Assembly: GCA_016713335.1 (NCBI GenBank)
Contig: JADJPH010000027.1
Span: 30,402 to 94,401 of the forward strand
Direction: 5' to 3'
Origin: Candidatus Fredericiella danica
GTDB taxonomy: Bacteria > Chloroflexota > Anaerolineae > Caldilineales > Caldilineaceae
Length of the DNA stretch: 64,000 nucleotides
The position numbers and the translations under genes are program-made. The notes under the pieces were generated by a model. It was not told the origin of the DNA, did not search any database, and saw nothing but the letters and a program-made list of their open reading frames with translations. How positions within the stretch are numbered: position 1 is the first letter of the stretch; each line of letters starts with the position of its first letter. Of the stretch, positions 52,811 through 62,306 are shown piece after piece.

Positions 52811-54711
52811 CTTCCCTCCCCCTCAATCCCGAATCGCTTTATTCTGTCTGCAAACAAGATCGCCTCACGACACTCATGTCTTTCGCGCCGGAACAAAGAG
52901 CACAGCATCGTATGGGGCCAGTTCAGGACCAGACGACCGTGCTCGATCGAGCGATAGCGGTTATGCACAACATCACGCCACCGCACATCAGACGACAACG
53001 GTAATTCCACCCGCCTCACACGACTGGAAAAGTTGATGGCAGCAACCGCCATGTCACCCGTCTCATCCCAGCGACGAAAACTGACGATGCCGGATCCGCC
53101 AAACTCATGGCCCAAAAACTCAATATGGTCACTGCGCAGCGCACCATGTGATCGGCGGGCATGTATGAGTCGCCGCAAACAGGCATAGTGCGTTGCATTC
53201 TCCCCACGCTTCAACTTATGCCACTGCAGCGGCACAAAATCAATCGTTCGCGGACTATCATCGCCGAACTCTTGACCGGCATAGATCATCGGAACACCAG
53301 GCGCTCCGAAGAGCGCCACCAGACCACACCGCGCCAGTGCAAGCGCAGTCTTCTGTACAGTCCATCCCTTGGGGCGCTCAATATGCGCGGTCGAATAGAA
53401 TTTGATTTCGTGCTCGGGACGCACCTCATCGTGGCTGCACGTGTAATTGATGACCTGCGTCGCTGTATGATAGCCGAGGTCACGGAAACCGCCAATCGCC
53501 CGATAGATATCCTTCTTTTCCCACTGCCACCGATGATTTAGCACGTCTTCCAGATTGTGATGGAAATAGCCATTCCAAACCGCGTCAATCGGCGTCTGAT
53601 GGACAAGTTTCTGCTCGGTCTTATCGGGATTCGTGCCGTCCAGCGTCCAGTATTCGGCGATGAGGATGCAGTCAGGCTTTGCTTGTTTCGCCGCCCAGGC
53701 AATCGCGTGGATGCCGTGGTATGGATTGAAGTCGGGATCCTGTGGGTTGCGATGATCGTAGTCGACGCCGCCCACCCAATCAAAGCGAAAACCATCGACG
53801 TGATACTCTTTCAGCCAATACCGCACCACATCTTGGAAATACCGCGTCGTATCCGGCTCAAAGTGATCCCAATCGACGCCCCCCCACGCTTTAATGGCAG
53901 TCGGCGTATGGTGAAAGAAGGGGTTCCAGTCGGCCCATTGTTCACCGTTGGGTCCCCACAGCGGCGGATAAATGTGGTAATAGGGGTGTTCCGACCAGGC
54001 ATGATTGAAAGCCACGTCGAGAATGACGGCGATCCCGCGCCGGTGACAGGCGTCGACAAAGGCTTTGAAGTCCTGCGGGCTGCCGTAGCTGTTGGCGATT
54101 GCATGATAGAAGACAGGGTTGTACCCCCAACTCGAGTCGCCAGGAAACGCCTGAATCGGCATTAATTCAACGGCGTTGACACCCGTTTGGACAAGGTGCG
54201 GCAGCAAATTTAGCAGACGCGGAAAATTACCCATCTCCGCGCGCGTATCGCGCCAACGGCCCGCAGCATCGCGCACGCACATTTCGTAGATCACCAGATC
54301 GCGCAAAGCCGGCGTGCGCCAGTGCCGGTCGCTCCATTCAAACTGGGGAGCGCCGGTCTGCAGCACCCCCCAGGGATTCCAGGCAGTCCAATCAACCTTA
54401 GCGGCATAGGGATCGCCGACCCAGGCATGCGAGTCTTCGTCGACGATCACGTAATAACCATAGCGCGTCCACCCAGGATGTGGCAGGGTGGTCCACCACG
54501 TGCCCGCCCCGTCGGTCTGCAGCGGGTTGGCGCGCGTATCCCACTGGTTGAAGTCACCCACCAGGCTGACATAGGGCTTATGGGGTGCGCGCATCACAAA
54601 CGTGAGTTGACCCTGCTTGATGAGATTGGGATGAACACCCCCCCGCACATCGACAGGCAGCCGTTCGGGCGTCGTAACTTTTTGCAATAGGAGATCGAGT
54701 CTTGTCGACAT
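52807..54711 (-). CDS. GH13 alpha-amylase-family enzyme with CBM48 (branching-enzyme-like)
   Basis: Starch/glycogen-active GH13, about 634 residues from ATG 54711; ATG 54753 is also possible, and the longer reading to 54948 passes through a hairpin repeat and is rejected. N-terminal CBM48 (TFVMRAPHKPYVSLVGDFNQ, WTRYGYYVIVD). Barrel motifs: GVNAVELMPIQAFPG (region I-like), GIAVILDVAFNHAW, VDGFRFDWVGGVDYD with the catalytic Asp, CILIAEYWT with the acid/base Glu, and INYTCSHDE with the transition-state Asp. GAPGVPMIYAGQEFGDDSPR is typical of glycogen branching and trehalose-synthesis relatives. No signal peptide. Its stop overlaps the membrane phosphodiesterase start. Confidence 0.87.
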   Translation of the reverse strand: MSTRLDLLLQKVTTPERLPVDVRGGVHPNLIKQGQLTFVMRAPHKPYVSLVGDFNQWDTRANPLQTDGAGTWWTTLPHPGWTRYGYYVIVDEDSHAWVGDPYAAKVDWTAWNPWGVLQTGAPQFEWSDRHWRTPALRDLVIYEMCVRDAAGRWRDTRAEMGNFPRLLNLLPHLVQTGVNAVELMPIQAFPGDSSWGYNPVFYHAIANSYGSPQDFKAFVDACHRRGIAVILDVAFNHAWSEHPYYHIYPPLWGPNGEQWADWNPFFHHTPTAIKAWGGVDWDHFEPDTTRYFQDVVRYWLKEYHVDGFRFDWVGGVDYDHRNPQDPDFNPYHGIHAIAWAAKQAKPDCILIAEYWTLDGTNPDKTEQKLVHQTPIDAVWNGYFHHNLEDVLNHRWQWEKKDIYRAIGGFRDLGYHTATQVINYTCSHDEVRPEHEIKFYSTAHIERPKGWTVQKTALALARCGLVALFGAPGVPMIYAGQEFGDDSPRTIDFVPLQWHKLKRGENATHYACLRRLIHARRSHGALRSDHIEFLGHEFGGSGIVSFRRWDETGDMAVAAINFSSRVRRVELPLSSDVRWRDVVHNRYRSIEHGRLVLNWPHTMLCSLFRRERHECREAILFADRIKRFGIEGEGR

Positions 54712-54806
54712 ACACAGCGGAATCGCCCGCAACCGCGAGAGCACACGAAGCATCAGTGGCGGTACAAGATAGTCAAAGAGACTTTCGCCTCTCACTTCAC
54801 TTTCTT

Positions 54807-54896
54807 CTCCGCGTTTTCTCCGCGTCTCCGCACCTCCGCGTTGGTAGTTAGTGCGGGAGGAAACGATCAACGCGGAGACGCGGAGAAAACGCGGAG
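54807..54896. repeat. 25-bp perfect inverted repeat of ctccgcg/cgcggag words
   Basis: Left arm 54807-54831 and right arm 54872-54896 are exact inverses, made of ctccgcg units; the 40-nt loop includes ctccgcgttggtagttagtg. It sits between the icd stop (54909) and the GH13 start on the same strand. The same heptamer words build the hairpins at 60361-60500 and 62156-62306. Confidence 0.85.
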
Positions 54897-54908
54897 TGCG
54901 CAGAGAGG

Positions 54909-56153
54909 TTACATATTCGCGACCAGCGCCTGCCCGAACTCGCTGCACTTCACCTCTGTTGCACCTTCCATGAGACGGGCGAAATCGTAAGTGACCACCT
55001 TTTCGCCAATCGTCTTTTCCACGGAATTGATCACGAGGTCGGCAGCTTCGGTCCAGCCCATATGGCGGAGCATCATTTCACCGCTTAGAATCACGGAGGA
55101 GGGGTTGACCTTGTCCAGACCGGCGTACTTTGGCGCCGTGCCGTGGGTCGCCTCAAAGATGGCGCGCCCGGTTTCGTAATTGATGTTGGCGCCGGGTGCA
55201 ATGCCGATGCCGCCCACCTGGGCCGCCAGCGCATCGCTGATGTAGTCGCCATTCAGATTCAGCGTGGCGATCACATCGTACTCGGCCGGGCGGGTCAGAA
55301 TTTGCTGCAAGAACGCATCGGCAATCACGTCCTTGATGATGATGCCGTTCGGCAGCTTCATCCAGGGACCGCCGTCCAACAGGGTGGCGCCATATTCTTC
55401 GCGCGCAACCTTGTACCCCCAGTTCATGAAGGCGCCTTCGGTGAACTTCATGATATTGCCCTTGTGCACCAGGGTGACGCTCTTGCGGTTGTTCGCAATC
55501 GCATAATTGATCGCGGAACGCACCAGGCGGCTTGTGCCTTCTTCGCTGACCGGCTTGATGCCGATGCCGCTGGATTCAGGGAAGCGAATCTTGCTGACGC
55601 CCATCTCCTTCTGCAGGAAGTCGATCAGCTTGACGGCGCCGGGCGAGTAGGCCTCCCACTCGATGCCGGCGTAAATGTCCTCGGTGTTCTCACGGAAGAT
55701 GACCATATTGACCGCTTCCGGCCGCTTCACGGGCGAAGGCACCCCGTTAAAATATTGCACCGGGCGCACACACGCATACAGGTCGAGGCGCTGGCGCAAC
55801 GCAACATTGATCGAGCGAATACCGCCGCCGATCGGCGTGGTCAACGGTCCTTTGATCGCGATCACATACCCATCAATCGCATCGAGCGTCTCCTGGGGCA
55901 ACCAGATTGGCTCGCCATAGACTTCGTTTGCCTTCTCGCCGGAATAGACTTCCATCCAGGCAATCTTGCGCTTGCCGTTGTAAGCCTTCTCCACCGCGGC
56001 ATCGAGAACAGGCTGGCTTGCTGCCCAAATATCCACGCCGGTGCCGTCACCTTCGATGAACGCAATGATTGGATGATCCGGAACATGTAGCTTGCCGTCA
56101 CGCAGTGTGATCTTTTCGCCCGTCGCGGGCACATTTACTTTTTGAAATGCCAT
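54909..56153 (-). CDS. icd: Isocitrate dehydrogenase (NADP-type)
   Basis: TCA-cycle enzyme, about 414 residues from ATG 56153 (AAGGAGTGAAGAAC upstream); the 10-residue longer reading lacks a ribosome site. Substrate motif GGGIRSINVALRQRLDLYAC has the phosphorylatable Ser and three Arg. Other elements: VIFRENTEDIYAGIEWEA, the Lys/Tyr region HKGNIMKFTEGAFMNWGYKV and cofactor loop EATHGTAPKYAGLDKVNPSS. A lysine and tyrosine after HGTAP-K-Y argue for NADP. Intact frame. Followed downstream by the 25-bp inverted repeat and the GH13 gene. Confidence 0.95.
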   Translation of the reverse strand: MAFQKVNVPATGEKITLRDGKLHVPDHPIIAFIEGDGTGVDIWAASQPVLDAAVEKAYNGKRKIAWMEVYSGEKANEVYGEPIWLPQETLDAIDGYVIAIKGPLTTPIGGGIRSINVALRQRLDLYACVRPVQYFNGVPSPVKRPEAVNMVIFRENTEDIYAGIEWEAYSPGAVKLIDFLQKEMGVSKIRFPESSGIGIKPVSEEGTSRLVRSAINYAIANNRKSVTLVHKGNIMKFTEGAFMNWGYKVAREEYGATLLDGGPWMKLPNGIIIKDVIADAFLQQILTRPAEYDVIATLNLNGDYISDALAAQVGGIGIAPGANINYETGRAIFEATHGTAPKYAGLDKVNPSSVILSGEMMLRHMGWTEAADLVINSVEKTIGEKVVTYDFARLMEGATEVKCSEFGQALVANM

Positions 56154-56278
56154 CGGTTCTTCACTCCTTGTTTGTGATCCCAATAGGGTTCATCTGTGGT
56201 TTTGTGCGCTGAGTCGCGAATTGGCGGGAAGTGTACCAAAGAGAGATCGAACCGTCCACTATTTTCCAAGCTGGCAGT

Positions 56279-56321
56279 AAAATAAGCGCCCACCGGTGCA
56301 TGACCGGTGGGCGCTTATTTT
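56279..56321 (-). terminator. Intrinsic terminator after the small membrane protein gene
   Basis: Perfect 19-bp stem (aaaataagcgcccaccggt and its inverse) with a 5-nt loop and A/T-rich ends that give T runs on both strands. Lies 18 nt after the stop of the minus-strand gene 56339-56887, upstream of icd. Strongest intrinsic terminator in the window. Confidence 0.92.
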
Positions 56322-56338
56322 ATATCTATGCGAAGTTC

Positions 56339-56887
56339 TTATGACTTTCCCTGCTTGGCCGTGGGATCTTCCTTGGCGAGCAGCACGGCTGCACCCATCA
56401 GCGCCAGCCCGGAAATGCCAATCGGCGCCAGCGGCGGCGCCGATTCCTCACCACCCCGTTCACCGCGCTCGCCACCTTCACCCCCTTCATCGTCTTCTTG
56501 CATAATTGCACTGCTGACTGCGCCGGCGCCGCTGGCGGCAGCGACCACAAGGGCGCCAGCCTCAGCGCTCGCAAGTTGGTTGACACCCATCATCGTCGCC
56601 TCACGCCCTTCATTGAGGGACTCAAAGTGCTCGCGTGTGCCAATAAGACCCGAAATGGAAATCACAACCAGCAACAACGCAAGGATCACCCGGAACGTAC
56701 CCCTGGCGAATAGACCGAGGAGCACAGCCAACAGGCCAATGACCGAAGCCGCAAACCCAATCAGTTGGGTGCCTTCCCAGTGTTGGTACAAATAGAGTTC
56801 CGCGACGATGACCACAAACCCGCCCGCCAACAAGAGCAGCAAAATCGTGTTCAAATACTTACGCACCCAAGCTTCCAACTTGCGCAT
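56339..56887 (-). CDS. Small membrane protein of unknown function
   Basis: 182 residues. Hydrophobic segments TILLLLLAGGFVVIVAELYL, QLIGFAASVIGLLAVLLGLF and VILALLLVVISISGLIGTRE near the N-terminus, then an Ala-rich stretch, an acidic glycine-rich linker (EDDEGGEGGERGERGGEE) and a last short hydrophobic segment. No family recognised. Starts at ATG 56887 with GAAAGAAGG ahead. It is a single-gene transcript closed by the terminator at 56279. Confidence 0.75.
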   Translation of the reverse strand: MRKLEAWVRKYLNTILLLLLAGGFVVIVAELYLYQHWEGTQLIGFAASVIGLLAVLLGLFARGTFRVILALLLVVISISGLIGTREHFESLNEGREATMMGVNQLASAEAGALVVAAASGAGAVSSAIMQEDDEGGEGGERGERGGEESAPPLAPIGISGLALMGAAVLLAKEDPTAKQGKS

Positions 56888-57409
56888 AAAGCCTTCTTTC
56901 CCGTCTTGTCCAAATAAAAAATCACGGCGTCACACTTGTGCGCTCTCTATAGAGTACACCCAGTCGGACAAAAAGATACCGAGCAATTAGCGACCAGTAC
57001 CCCTCGCACCGGCGGGACACCGGCACTGCCGTGTCCGCCGCCACCAACGAAGATTCTCGTAGGGTCACGGCACCGCCGTGTCCCATAGGCATCAAGCTAA
57101 GGACCAAATCTCCCGAAGGGACGCTGAGCCGCAGGGAAATGCGCGCTGGAAGCTCGAAAATTGCCACAAAGAACACAAAGAGACCACAAAGAAAGGCACG
57201 ATAGGCGCGCATTTTCTTTGTGGTCTTTGCGCTCTATGTGGTCAATGATCCTCTTCTCTGCGTCCCTGCGTCCCTGCGGGAGAATTCCTTTTGTCTTCCC
57301 TTTGCGTCTTTGCGGCTTGGCGGGAGGTTTTGTTCTTAGCTTGATGCGTATGAGCCGTGTCCGGTGTCACCGACGCATGCCTCGCCCAACCGCGGGCACA
57401 GGCGAACCG
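56888..57409. other. Intergenic region with a dispersed repeat element
   Basis: About 520 nt without a gene. The 259-bp repeat at 57089-57347 occupies half of it. The sequence left of it (tagggtcacggcaccgccgt) resembles that left of the element at 60308, so the repeat unit may extend about 40 nt further. Confidence 0.6.
57089..57347. repeat. Dispersed inverted-repeat element (best copy)
   Basis: Begins gcatcaagctaaggacca and ends with the inverse word ttcttagcttgatgc, 259 bp apart. Inner arms aaatctcccgaagggacgct and ctttgcgtctttgcggcttg, together with central caaagaacacaaagagacca and tttgtggtctttgcgctcta, can fold into one long imperfect hairpin. Same layout as 60308-60568 (261 bp) and 37878-38113. 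Confidence 0.82.
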
Positions 57410-58206
57410 CTAGGCGAGGTCGCTCCTGACGCGTTCGCGCCACGCCTCATCCTCAACCCGGAAGATCTCGCCATTGTGGCTGCGACTCCAAGGACCCACC
57501 AGCCAATAAACCAGGTCTGCGCTCAGACTCGCCGGCAGCAACTCGCCACGGGCGTGGGCGTCATGATAGTAACTCGTGTCGAATCGACTTTCGCTGGTGT
57601 CGACGCTGCGAATGTCTTCCTGCATCGCCGTATCGACCATGCCGGGATAAAACCCGTTGACCGTGATGCCCCCGGCCCGCCACTTCCAGCGCGAGGCACG
57701 CGTCACCATATCAAGACCCGCCTTTGCGGCGCAATAGGCGCTGGCGCCGGCAATCGGGGTAATCGCACCATGGCTACTGACATTCACGATCCGGCCATAG
57801 CCCTGGTCGAGCATGAGCGGCAGGATATTCCGCGTAAATAAGAGCGGCCCACCCAGGTTGACAAGGATGTTGTACAGCCACTCCTCTGGGTCGACATCGG
57901 CGACCTCTTCCAGCGGCCAGATAATGCCGGCATTGTTCACCAGGATGTCGACGCGATCAAACTCTTCGAGCGCCGCTTCCATCACTTCTTCGGCACTGGC
58001 AGCATCACTGACATCAGCCTGCACCGCAATGACGCTGGCGCCTTGCTTGCGCAGCATTTCTCCGACCGCCCCGATCTCGTCCTCACTGCGCGCAGCGAGG
58101 ACCAATCTAGCGCCAGCGGCTGCCAACCGCGCAGCCGTGGCTGCACCTATCCCGCGGCCCGCACCCGTGATCACAGCAACTTGTCCCTGCAGTTTTTCCC
58201 AGCCAT
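57410..58206 (-). CDS. Short-chain dehydrogenase/reductase (frameshift at the start)
   Basis: Classical SDR, about 265 residues. VAVITGAGRGIGAATAARLA cofactor motif, ILVNNAGIIWPLEE (NNAG), VNVSSHGAITPIAGASAYCA with active Ser, and Tyr-Lys in AYCAAKAGLDM. The true start is probably ATG 58206 (MAGKK), which joins the rest if one A is added to the run at 58193-58197; the visible frame has no ribosome site upstream. Substrate is not predictable. The gene is divergent from the SNF2 helicase gene. Confidence 0.83.
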
Positions 58207-58263
58207 GACCAACAGTGTAGCAGAAGCTTGCGATGGCAGCCAATGCAGGGTACGATCGCCCGC

Positions 58264-60219
58264 ATGGCACAGGAGCGATTCGAGTGGCTCGAACTGAATG
58301 AACCTGGGGCAGTCCGCACGAAAGCCCAGAAGGCGTCTGAGGCAGTGCTTGGAAAACGGTGCCCGCAATGCGGGTGGCTGGACGAAGAGACCGCCCTCAC
58401 CTGCTTTCGCTGCGGCTATCGCTACAACATCGATCAAGGCATGGCCGAGCGGATCGGCCAGTTGGGTGTCAAACTGCCCCCACGCATCATCGAGGCCGGC
58501 CAGAACCTCGACACCTTCTTCCGCATCTACGGCCGCACACGCCAGCCCGAGCCGCTGGACATCTATCAACTGCGCCAACGCGGCCTCGCTCTACAGCTCA
58601 GCCAGGGCTTTGACCGGCTTGTTTGCCTCGAAGAAGTGGCCGTCGAACACTACCAGCACCAGATTGATGCTGCACTGCGCGCACTACACGAAATGCGCGG
58701 CCGGGCGCTACTGGCCGACGAAGTCGGGCTTGGCAAGACGATCGAGGCCGGCATCATCATGAAAGAACTCTTGCAAAGTGGGCTGGTGCGCACGGTGCTG
58801 GTATTGACACCCGCGTCGCTAACGGAACAATGGCGCGAGGAACTCGACGGCAAGTTCCACGAAGCCTTTTCAGTCATGGAGACGCCCCAACAGTGGCAGG
58901 AAGTGAAAGAAGCCAGCGACGGGCGGTGGATTGTCAGCCTTGATCGCGCCAAATTGCAGCACCACAGCGACGCCATTCTGGATCGCGAGTATGACCTGCT
59001 GATCGTGGACGAAGCCCACAAACTGAAAAATCGCAGTACGTTGGCATGGCAGTTTGTCAACCGCGTGCGCAAACGCTACGTGCTGATGTTGACGGCGACC
59101 CCAGTGCAGAACGACTTGATGGAGCTGTATAGCCTGATCACGATCCTGACCCCGGGTCAATTGGGCACGGTGCGCACCTTCCGCAAAAACTTCGTCGAAC
59201 AGGGCGACGCGCGCCATCCCAAGAATTCGCTTGCGTTGCGCCGGCTCCTCAACGACGTCATGATCCGCAACCGGCGCAGCAAGGTCGACGTCAAATTTAC
59301 AAAGCGTCAGGCGGCGATCTATCACCTTGAGCTGAGTGAGCCGGAATTCATCCTCTACCAGGATGTCACCGACTACATTCGGCGGCGCTTTCGCGACCGC
59401 GACAGCAACAAACATTTGCGGCTCACGCTGATCACGTTGCAACGCGAACTCTCCAGCAGCCCCGAGGCCGTGGCGGCGACGCTGCGCAAGATGGTGCAGG
59501 ACCGCGCCCACAGTGACAATGTGCGCACCGAACTCCAAAAATTTCTGACCCTCGCCGAATCAATCCCGATCAGCCGCAAATTGTTGGCGGTGCGCGAGCT
59601 TCTGGAACGCTTCCCAGGCAAGTTTCTGATCTTCACCGAATATCGCCAGACCCAGGAAGCCATCATGCGCCGTCTGGAAGAATGGCAGATTCCTGCAGTG
59701 GCCTTTCATGGCGGGCTAGACATCCAGCAGAAAGAACAGGCCGTAGCCGCCTTTCGGAGCGAAGGGCGCCACGCCGCACGCGTGATGGTGAGCACCGAGA
59801 GCGGCGCCGAGGGGCGCAACCTGCAGTTCTGCCATCAGTTGATCAACTATGATCTGCCGTGGAATCCCATGCGCGTCGAGCAGCGCATCGGCCGCCTGCA
59901 TCGCCTGGGCCAGGCGCACGACGTCGCCATCTTCAACTTGAGTTGCAATGAAACCATCGAGGCGCACGTCATTGAACTGCTGGCGCGCAAGATCCGCATG
60001 TTCGAACTGGTCATTGGTGAACTCGACATGATCCTCGGCAACCTGGAGGGCAACAAGTCATTTGAGGATCTCCTCCGCGAGGCATGGGAGGCAAGCAGCA
60101 GTGAGGGTGATCTTCTCAACCGGTTGAATGCCCTGGGCGACGTACTCGTCAAAGCCCGCCGCGAATACGAGCGCGTCCGCGAGAGCAACGCCCTCCTCGA
60201 CGTCGCCCTCGACCTCTAA
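58264..60219 (+). CDS. SNF2-family helicase-like ATPase with zinc ribbon
   Basis: 651 residues from ATG 58264 (MAQERFEWLE). N-terminal zinc ribbon (KRCPQCGWLDEE, TCFRCGYRY). Then SNF2 motifs: Q-like region EHYQHQIDAALRAL, Walker A LADEVGLGKTIEAG, DEAH box LLIVDEAHKLKN, motif III LTATPVQNDLMELY, and in the second lobe IFTEYRQTQEAIMRR, STESGAEGRNLQFC, YDLPWNPMRVEQRIGRLHRL with arginine fingers. Full-length, intact. RapA/HepA-like translocases recycle RNA polymerase; some members belong to defence loci, but no methylase or nuclease is adjacent. Divergent from the SDR gene. Confidence 0.88.
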   Translation: MAQERFEWLELNEPGAVRTKAQKASEAVLGKRCPQCGWLDEETALTCFRCGYRYNIDQGMAERIGQLGVKLPPRIIEAGQNLDTFFRIYGRTRQPEPLDIYQLRQRGLALQLSQGFDRLVCLEEVAVEHYQHQIDAALRALHEMRGRALLADEVGLGKTIEAGIIMKELLQSGLVRTVLVLTPASLTEQWREELDGKFHEAFSVMETPQQWQEVKEASDGRWIVSLDRAKLQHHSDAILDREYDLLIVDEAHKLKNRSTLAWQFVNRVRKRYVLMLTATPVQNDLMELYSLITILTPGQLGTVRTFRKNFVEQGDARHPKNSLALRRLLNDVMIRNRRSKVDVKFTKRQAAIYHLELSEPEFILYQDVTDYIRRRFRDRDSNKHLRLTLITLQRELSSSPEAVAATLRKMVQDRAHSDNVRTELQKFLTLAESIPISRKLLAVRELLERFPGKFLIFTEYRQTQEAIMRRLEEWQIPAVAFHGGLDIQQKEQAVAAFRSEGRHAARVMVSTESGAEGRNLQFCHQLINYDLPWNPMRVEQRIGRLHRLGQAHDVAIFNLSCNETIEAHVIELLARKIRMFELVIGELDMILGNLEGNKSFEDLLREAWEASSSEGDLLNRLNALGDVLVKARREYERVRESNALLDVALDL

Positions 60220-60634
60220 AGGTCAACGCCCGCATGCACCCAGTGACCATCTCTTTGACGAATATCGCCCGGACCATCGTAGGGACCTCAGCGCCGCCGT
60301 GTCATAGGCATCAAGCTAACGACCACACCTGCCCGCCAAGGGGAAGACGGGGGGGAAAAGATCAACGCGGAGAAGCAGAGGGACGCGGAGAGCGCGGAGG
60401 AGAAAGGGAAGATGACAGGATGGCGGGGGAGCGTAAGCACAGGGGACCTCGTCCTTCTCTCCTCCGCGCTCTCCGCGCTAACTCCGCGTCTCCTCGTTGA
60501 TCTTTTCCCCCCGTCCTCCTCCCTGCGTCTCGGCGTCCCTGCGGGAGATTTGGTCCTTAGCTTGATGCCTATGGGACATCGGCGCCCCTGTCCTGTTTTG
60601 ACACGTCAGGACGCCGTACGATCGTTGTGGAGCG
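60220..60634. other. Intergenic region with a dispersed repeat element
   Basis: About 415 nt between the helicase and GT39 genes, mostly the repeat element at 60308-60568. Open frames here come from the hairpin arms and are not supported as genes. Confidence 0.6.
60308..60568. repeat. Dispersed inverted-repeat element with cgcggag core
   Basis: Starts gcatcaagctaacgacca, ends with ttggtccttagcttgatgc. Inside, words such as ggacgcggagagcgcggagg pair with cctccgcgctctccgcgcta. Ends match 57089-57347; the interior is of the cgcggag type found at 54807 and 62156, so it links the two repeat classes. Confidence 0.8.
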
Positions 60635-62140
60635 ATGCCGTACATGTTGACCTCACCTATAGATCTCACCCCAGCGCCACCTCAAGGGAAAGGCAACCTG
60701 GCGTGGCGCTGGGACATCGAACGACGCGCGGTGCGTTCGGTGCTCTTAAGCGCCATCATCCTGACAGCATGGGCGCTCCGGCTCTGGCTGCTGGACTGGA
60801 AAAGCCTGTGGCTGGACGAAGCAAACATGCTTTCAGTCGTTGCGCAGGGGCAGGCGGCGCTGTGGGCAGGGCGCTCTGAACTTTACCACCCACCTCTGTT
60901 CTACTGGCTGGCGGAGCAGGGGCTGCCGCTGGGGCAAGGCGAATATGCGCTGCGCTTCCCATCGGTGCTCTTTGGAACGCTATCGATCCCGCTGGCCTAT
61001 GGATTGATGCGTGCCTGGTTTGGCACGCCTTCAGCCGTCACGGCAGCGCTATTGACCGCCCTGTCGCCGCTTTTGATCTGGTATTCCCAGGAATTCAGGC
61101 CCTACGCATTGCTCGCCGCGCTCGGCCTCCTGAGCACCTATGCGTTCACCCGCCTGTGCCTGCGCCCGAACGTGGGCTGGTGGGCGATCGTCGCACTGAC
61201 CGCGCTCGCCGGGACCTACTTGCACTATTTTTTCTTTCTGCTCGCACCGCTGCAACTGCTGGTCTGGATTGCCCATTATGCGGTGCGGCGCACGCGTGTG
61301 CGCGCCGCACTGCTGGGGCTGCTGGCCTGGGGCGCGGCACTCGCCGGCTACTGGCCGTGGCTGCAGACGCGCGCATTTGCGGCCTTTCTCGCGCTGCCGG
61401 TGAATGCCAACAACTACATCGCACAACTGGCGCGCCAACGGTTGAATTTGCCGGCGTTCCTGATCGACCAGACCTATCTGCTCGTGTTGCTGGGCGTGAT
61501 TGCTGCGATCATCGGGGTCGCCGTCATGTATGCATTTCTGCGCACCATGCACCGGCGGTCGCTCTGGCCACGCCTGCAAACAGGAAACTGGTATGCTTAC
61601 CTAAGCCTTATCGTTTTCCTGTTTGTCATCCTCCTTTGGGCACTGCCGCGCGGGTACACAGCAAAGCGCCAGTTGCTGGTCCTTGCCCCCTACGTGCTGC
61701 TGGCGTTTGCCTGGGGCTGGCCCTGGCAGCGCAACCGGCGGTGGGTGCTCCTGGTCGCGGCCACCGCATCCTTGCTGGCAACCGTCTATGTGGTGGCGTG
61801 GACGCCCAAGGAACAATGGCGCGAAGCCGCCGCCTATGTCGGTGCGCAGGCAGCGCCCGGTGACATCGTGCTACTGAGCCCGCGCTCAATGATCATCCCC
61901 TACGACTATTACGATGAGCACCCCGCACCCCGAATTGGGCTGGAAAGTACCAGTGGCTTCTCCAATGTGCCCAATGCATTGGGCGCCTCCAAACGCTTCT
62001 GGATGGTGACGACACCCTTCGACACCGATCCTCGCCTGGGCCTGGAGCAATGGCTCGCCGCCAACGCACGCCTCCTGGACACAAGACACCTCTATCGTCT
62101 CGACGTACGGCTCTACGAATATCGACCCCATAGAGCGTAA
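60635..62140 (+). CDS. GT39-like membrane glycosyltransferase (lipid-sugar donor)
   Basis: 501 residues with about ten hydrophobic segments, e.g. SVLLSAIILTAWALRLWLLD, AALLTALSPLLIWYSQEFRP, LLVLLGVIAAIIGVAVMYAF and LLVLAPYVLLAFAWGWPWQR. The first extracytoplasmic loop has SLWLDEANML, with the D-E pair used as catalytic acid in GT39/GT-C transferases, and YHPPLFYWLAE follows. Such enzymes use polyprenyl-phosphate sugars to glycosylate surface proteins or lipids. Start ATG 60635 or 60644. The C-terminal 100 residues are soluble. Not linked by operon to the main glycan cluster. Confidence 0.8.
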   Translation: MPYMLTSPIDLTPAPPQGKGNLAWRWDIERRAVRSVLLSAIILTAWALRLWLLDWKSLWLDEANMLSVVAQGQAALWAGRSELYHPPLFYWLAEQGLPLGQGEYALRFPSVLFGTLSIPLAYGLMRAWFGTPSAVTAALLTALSPLLIWYSQEFRPYALLAALGLLSTYAFTRLCLRPNVGWWAIVALTALAGTYLHYFFFLLAPLQLLVWIAHYAVRRTRVRAALLGLLAWGAALAGYWPWLQTRAFAAFLALPVNANNYIAQLARQRLNLPAFLIDQTYLLVLLGVIAAIIGVAVMYAFLRTMHRRSLWPRLQTGNWYAYLSLIVFLFVILLWALPRGYTAKRQLLVLAPYVLLAFAWGWPWQRNRRWVLLVAATASLLATVYVVAWTPKEQWREAAAYVGAQAAPGDIVLLSPRSMIIPYDYYDEHPAPRIGLESTSGFSNVPNALGASKRFWMVTTPFDTDPRLGLEQWLAANARLLDTRHLYRLDVRLYEYRPHRA

Positions 62141-62155
62141 GAGAACGGAAAAGAT

Positions 62156-62306
62156 CAACGCGGAGACGCGGAGTTGACGCGGAGATCGCGGAGAAGAGCG
62201 GAAGAGGTTGAGAAGAAGTGAAAGAACGAAGAGGAGGAAATTGAATCTAGCTTCTCTGTTTTTTTCTCTCTCTCCTCTCTGCGTTTCCTCGCGTATCTCC
62301 GCGTTG
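62156..62306. repeat. Imperfect hairpin of cgcggag words
   Basis: Left side caacgcggagacgcggag and further cgcggag words pair with the right side tctctgcgtttcctcgcgta tctccgcgttg, loop about 70 nt and A/G-rich then T/C-rich. Lies right after the GT39 stop and before the zinc-ribbon gene. Confidence 0.6.

Noticed and set aside
52812..54948. Long start for the GH13 protein at 54948
   Set aside because: The extra residues are the translated arms of the 25-bp inverted repeat.
58264..60219. Defence island (DISARM-like)
   Set aside because: Only the SNF2 protein is present; flanking genes are an SDR and a GT39.
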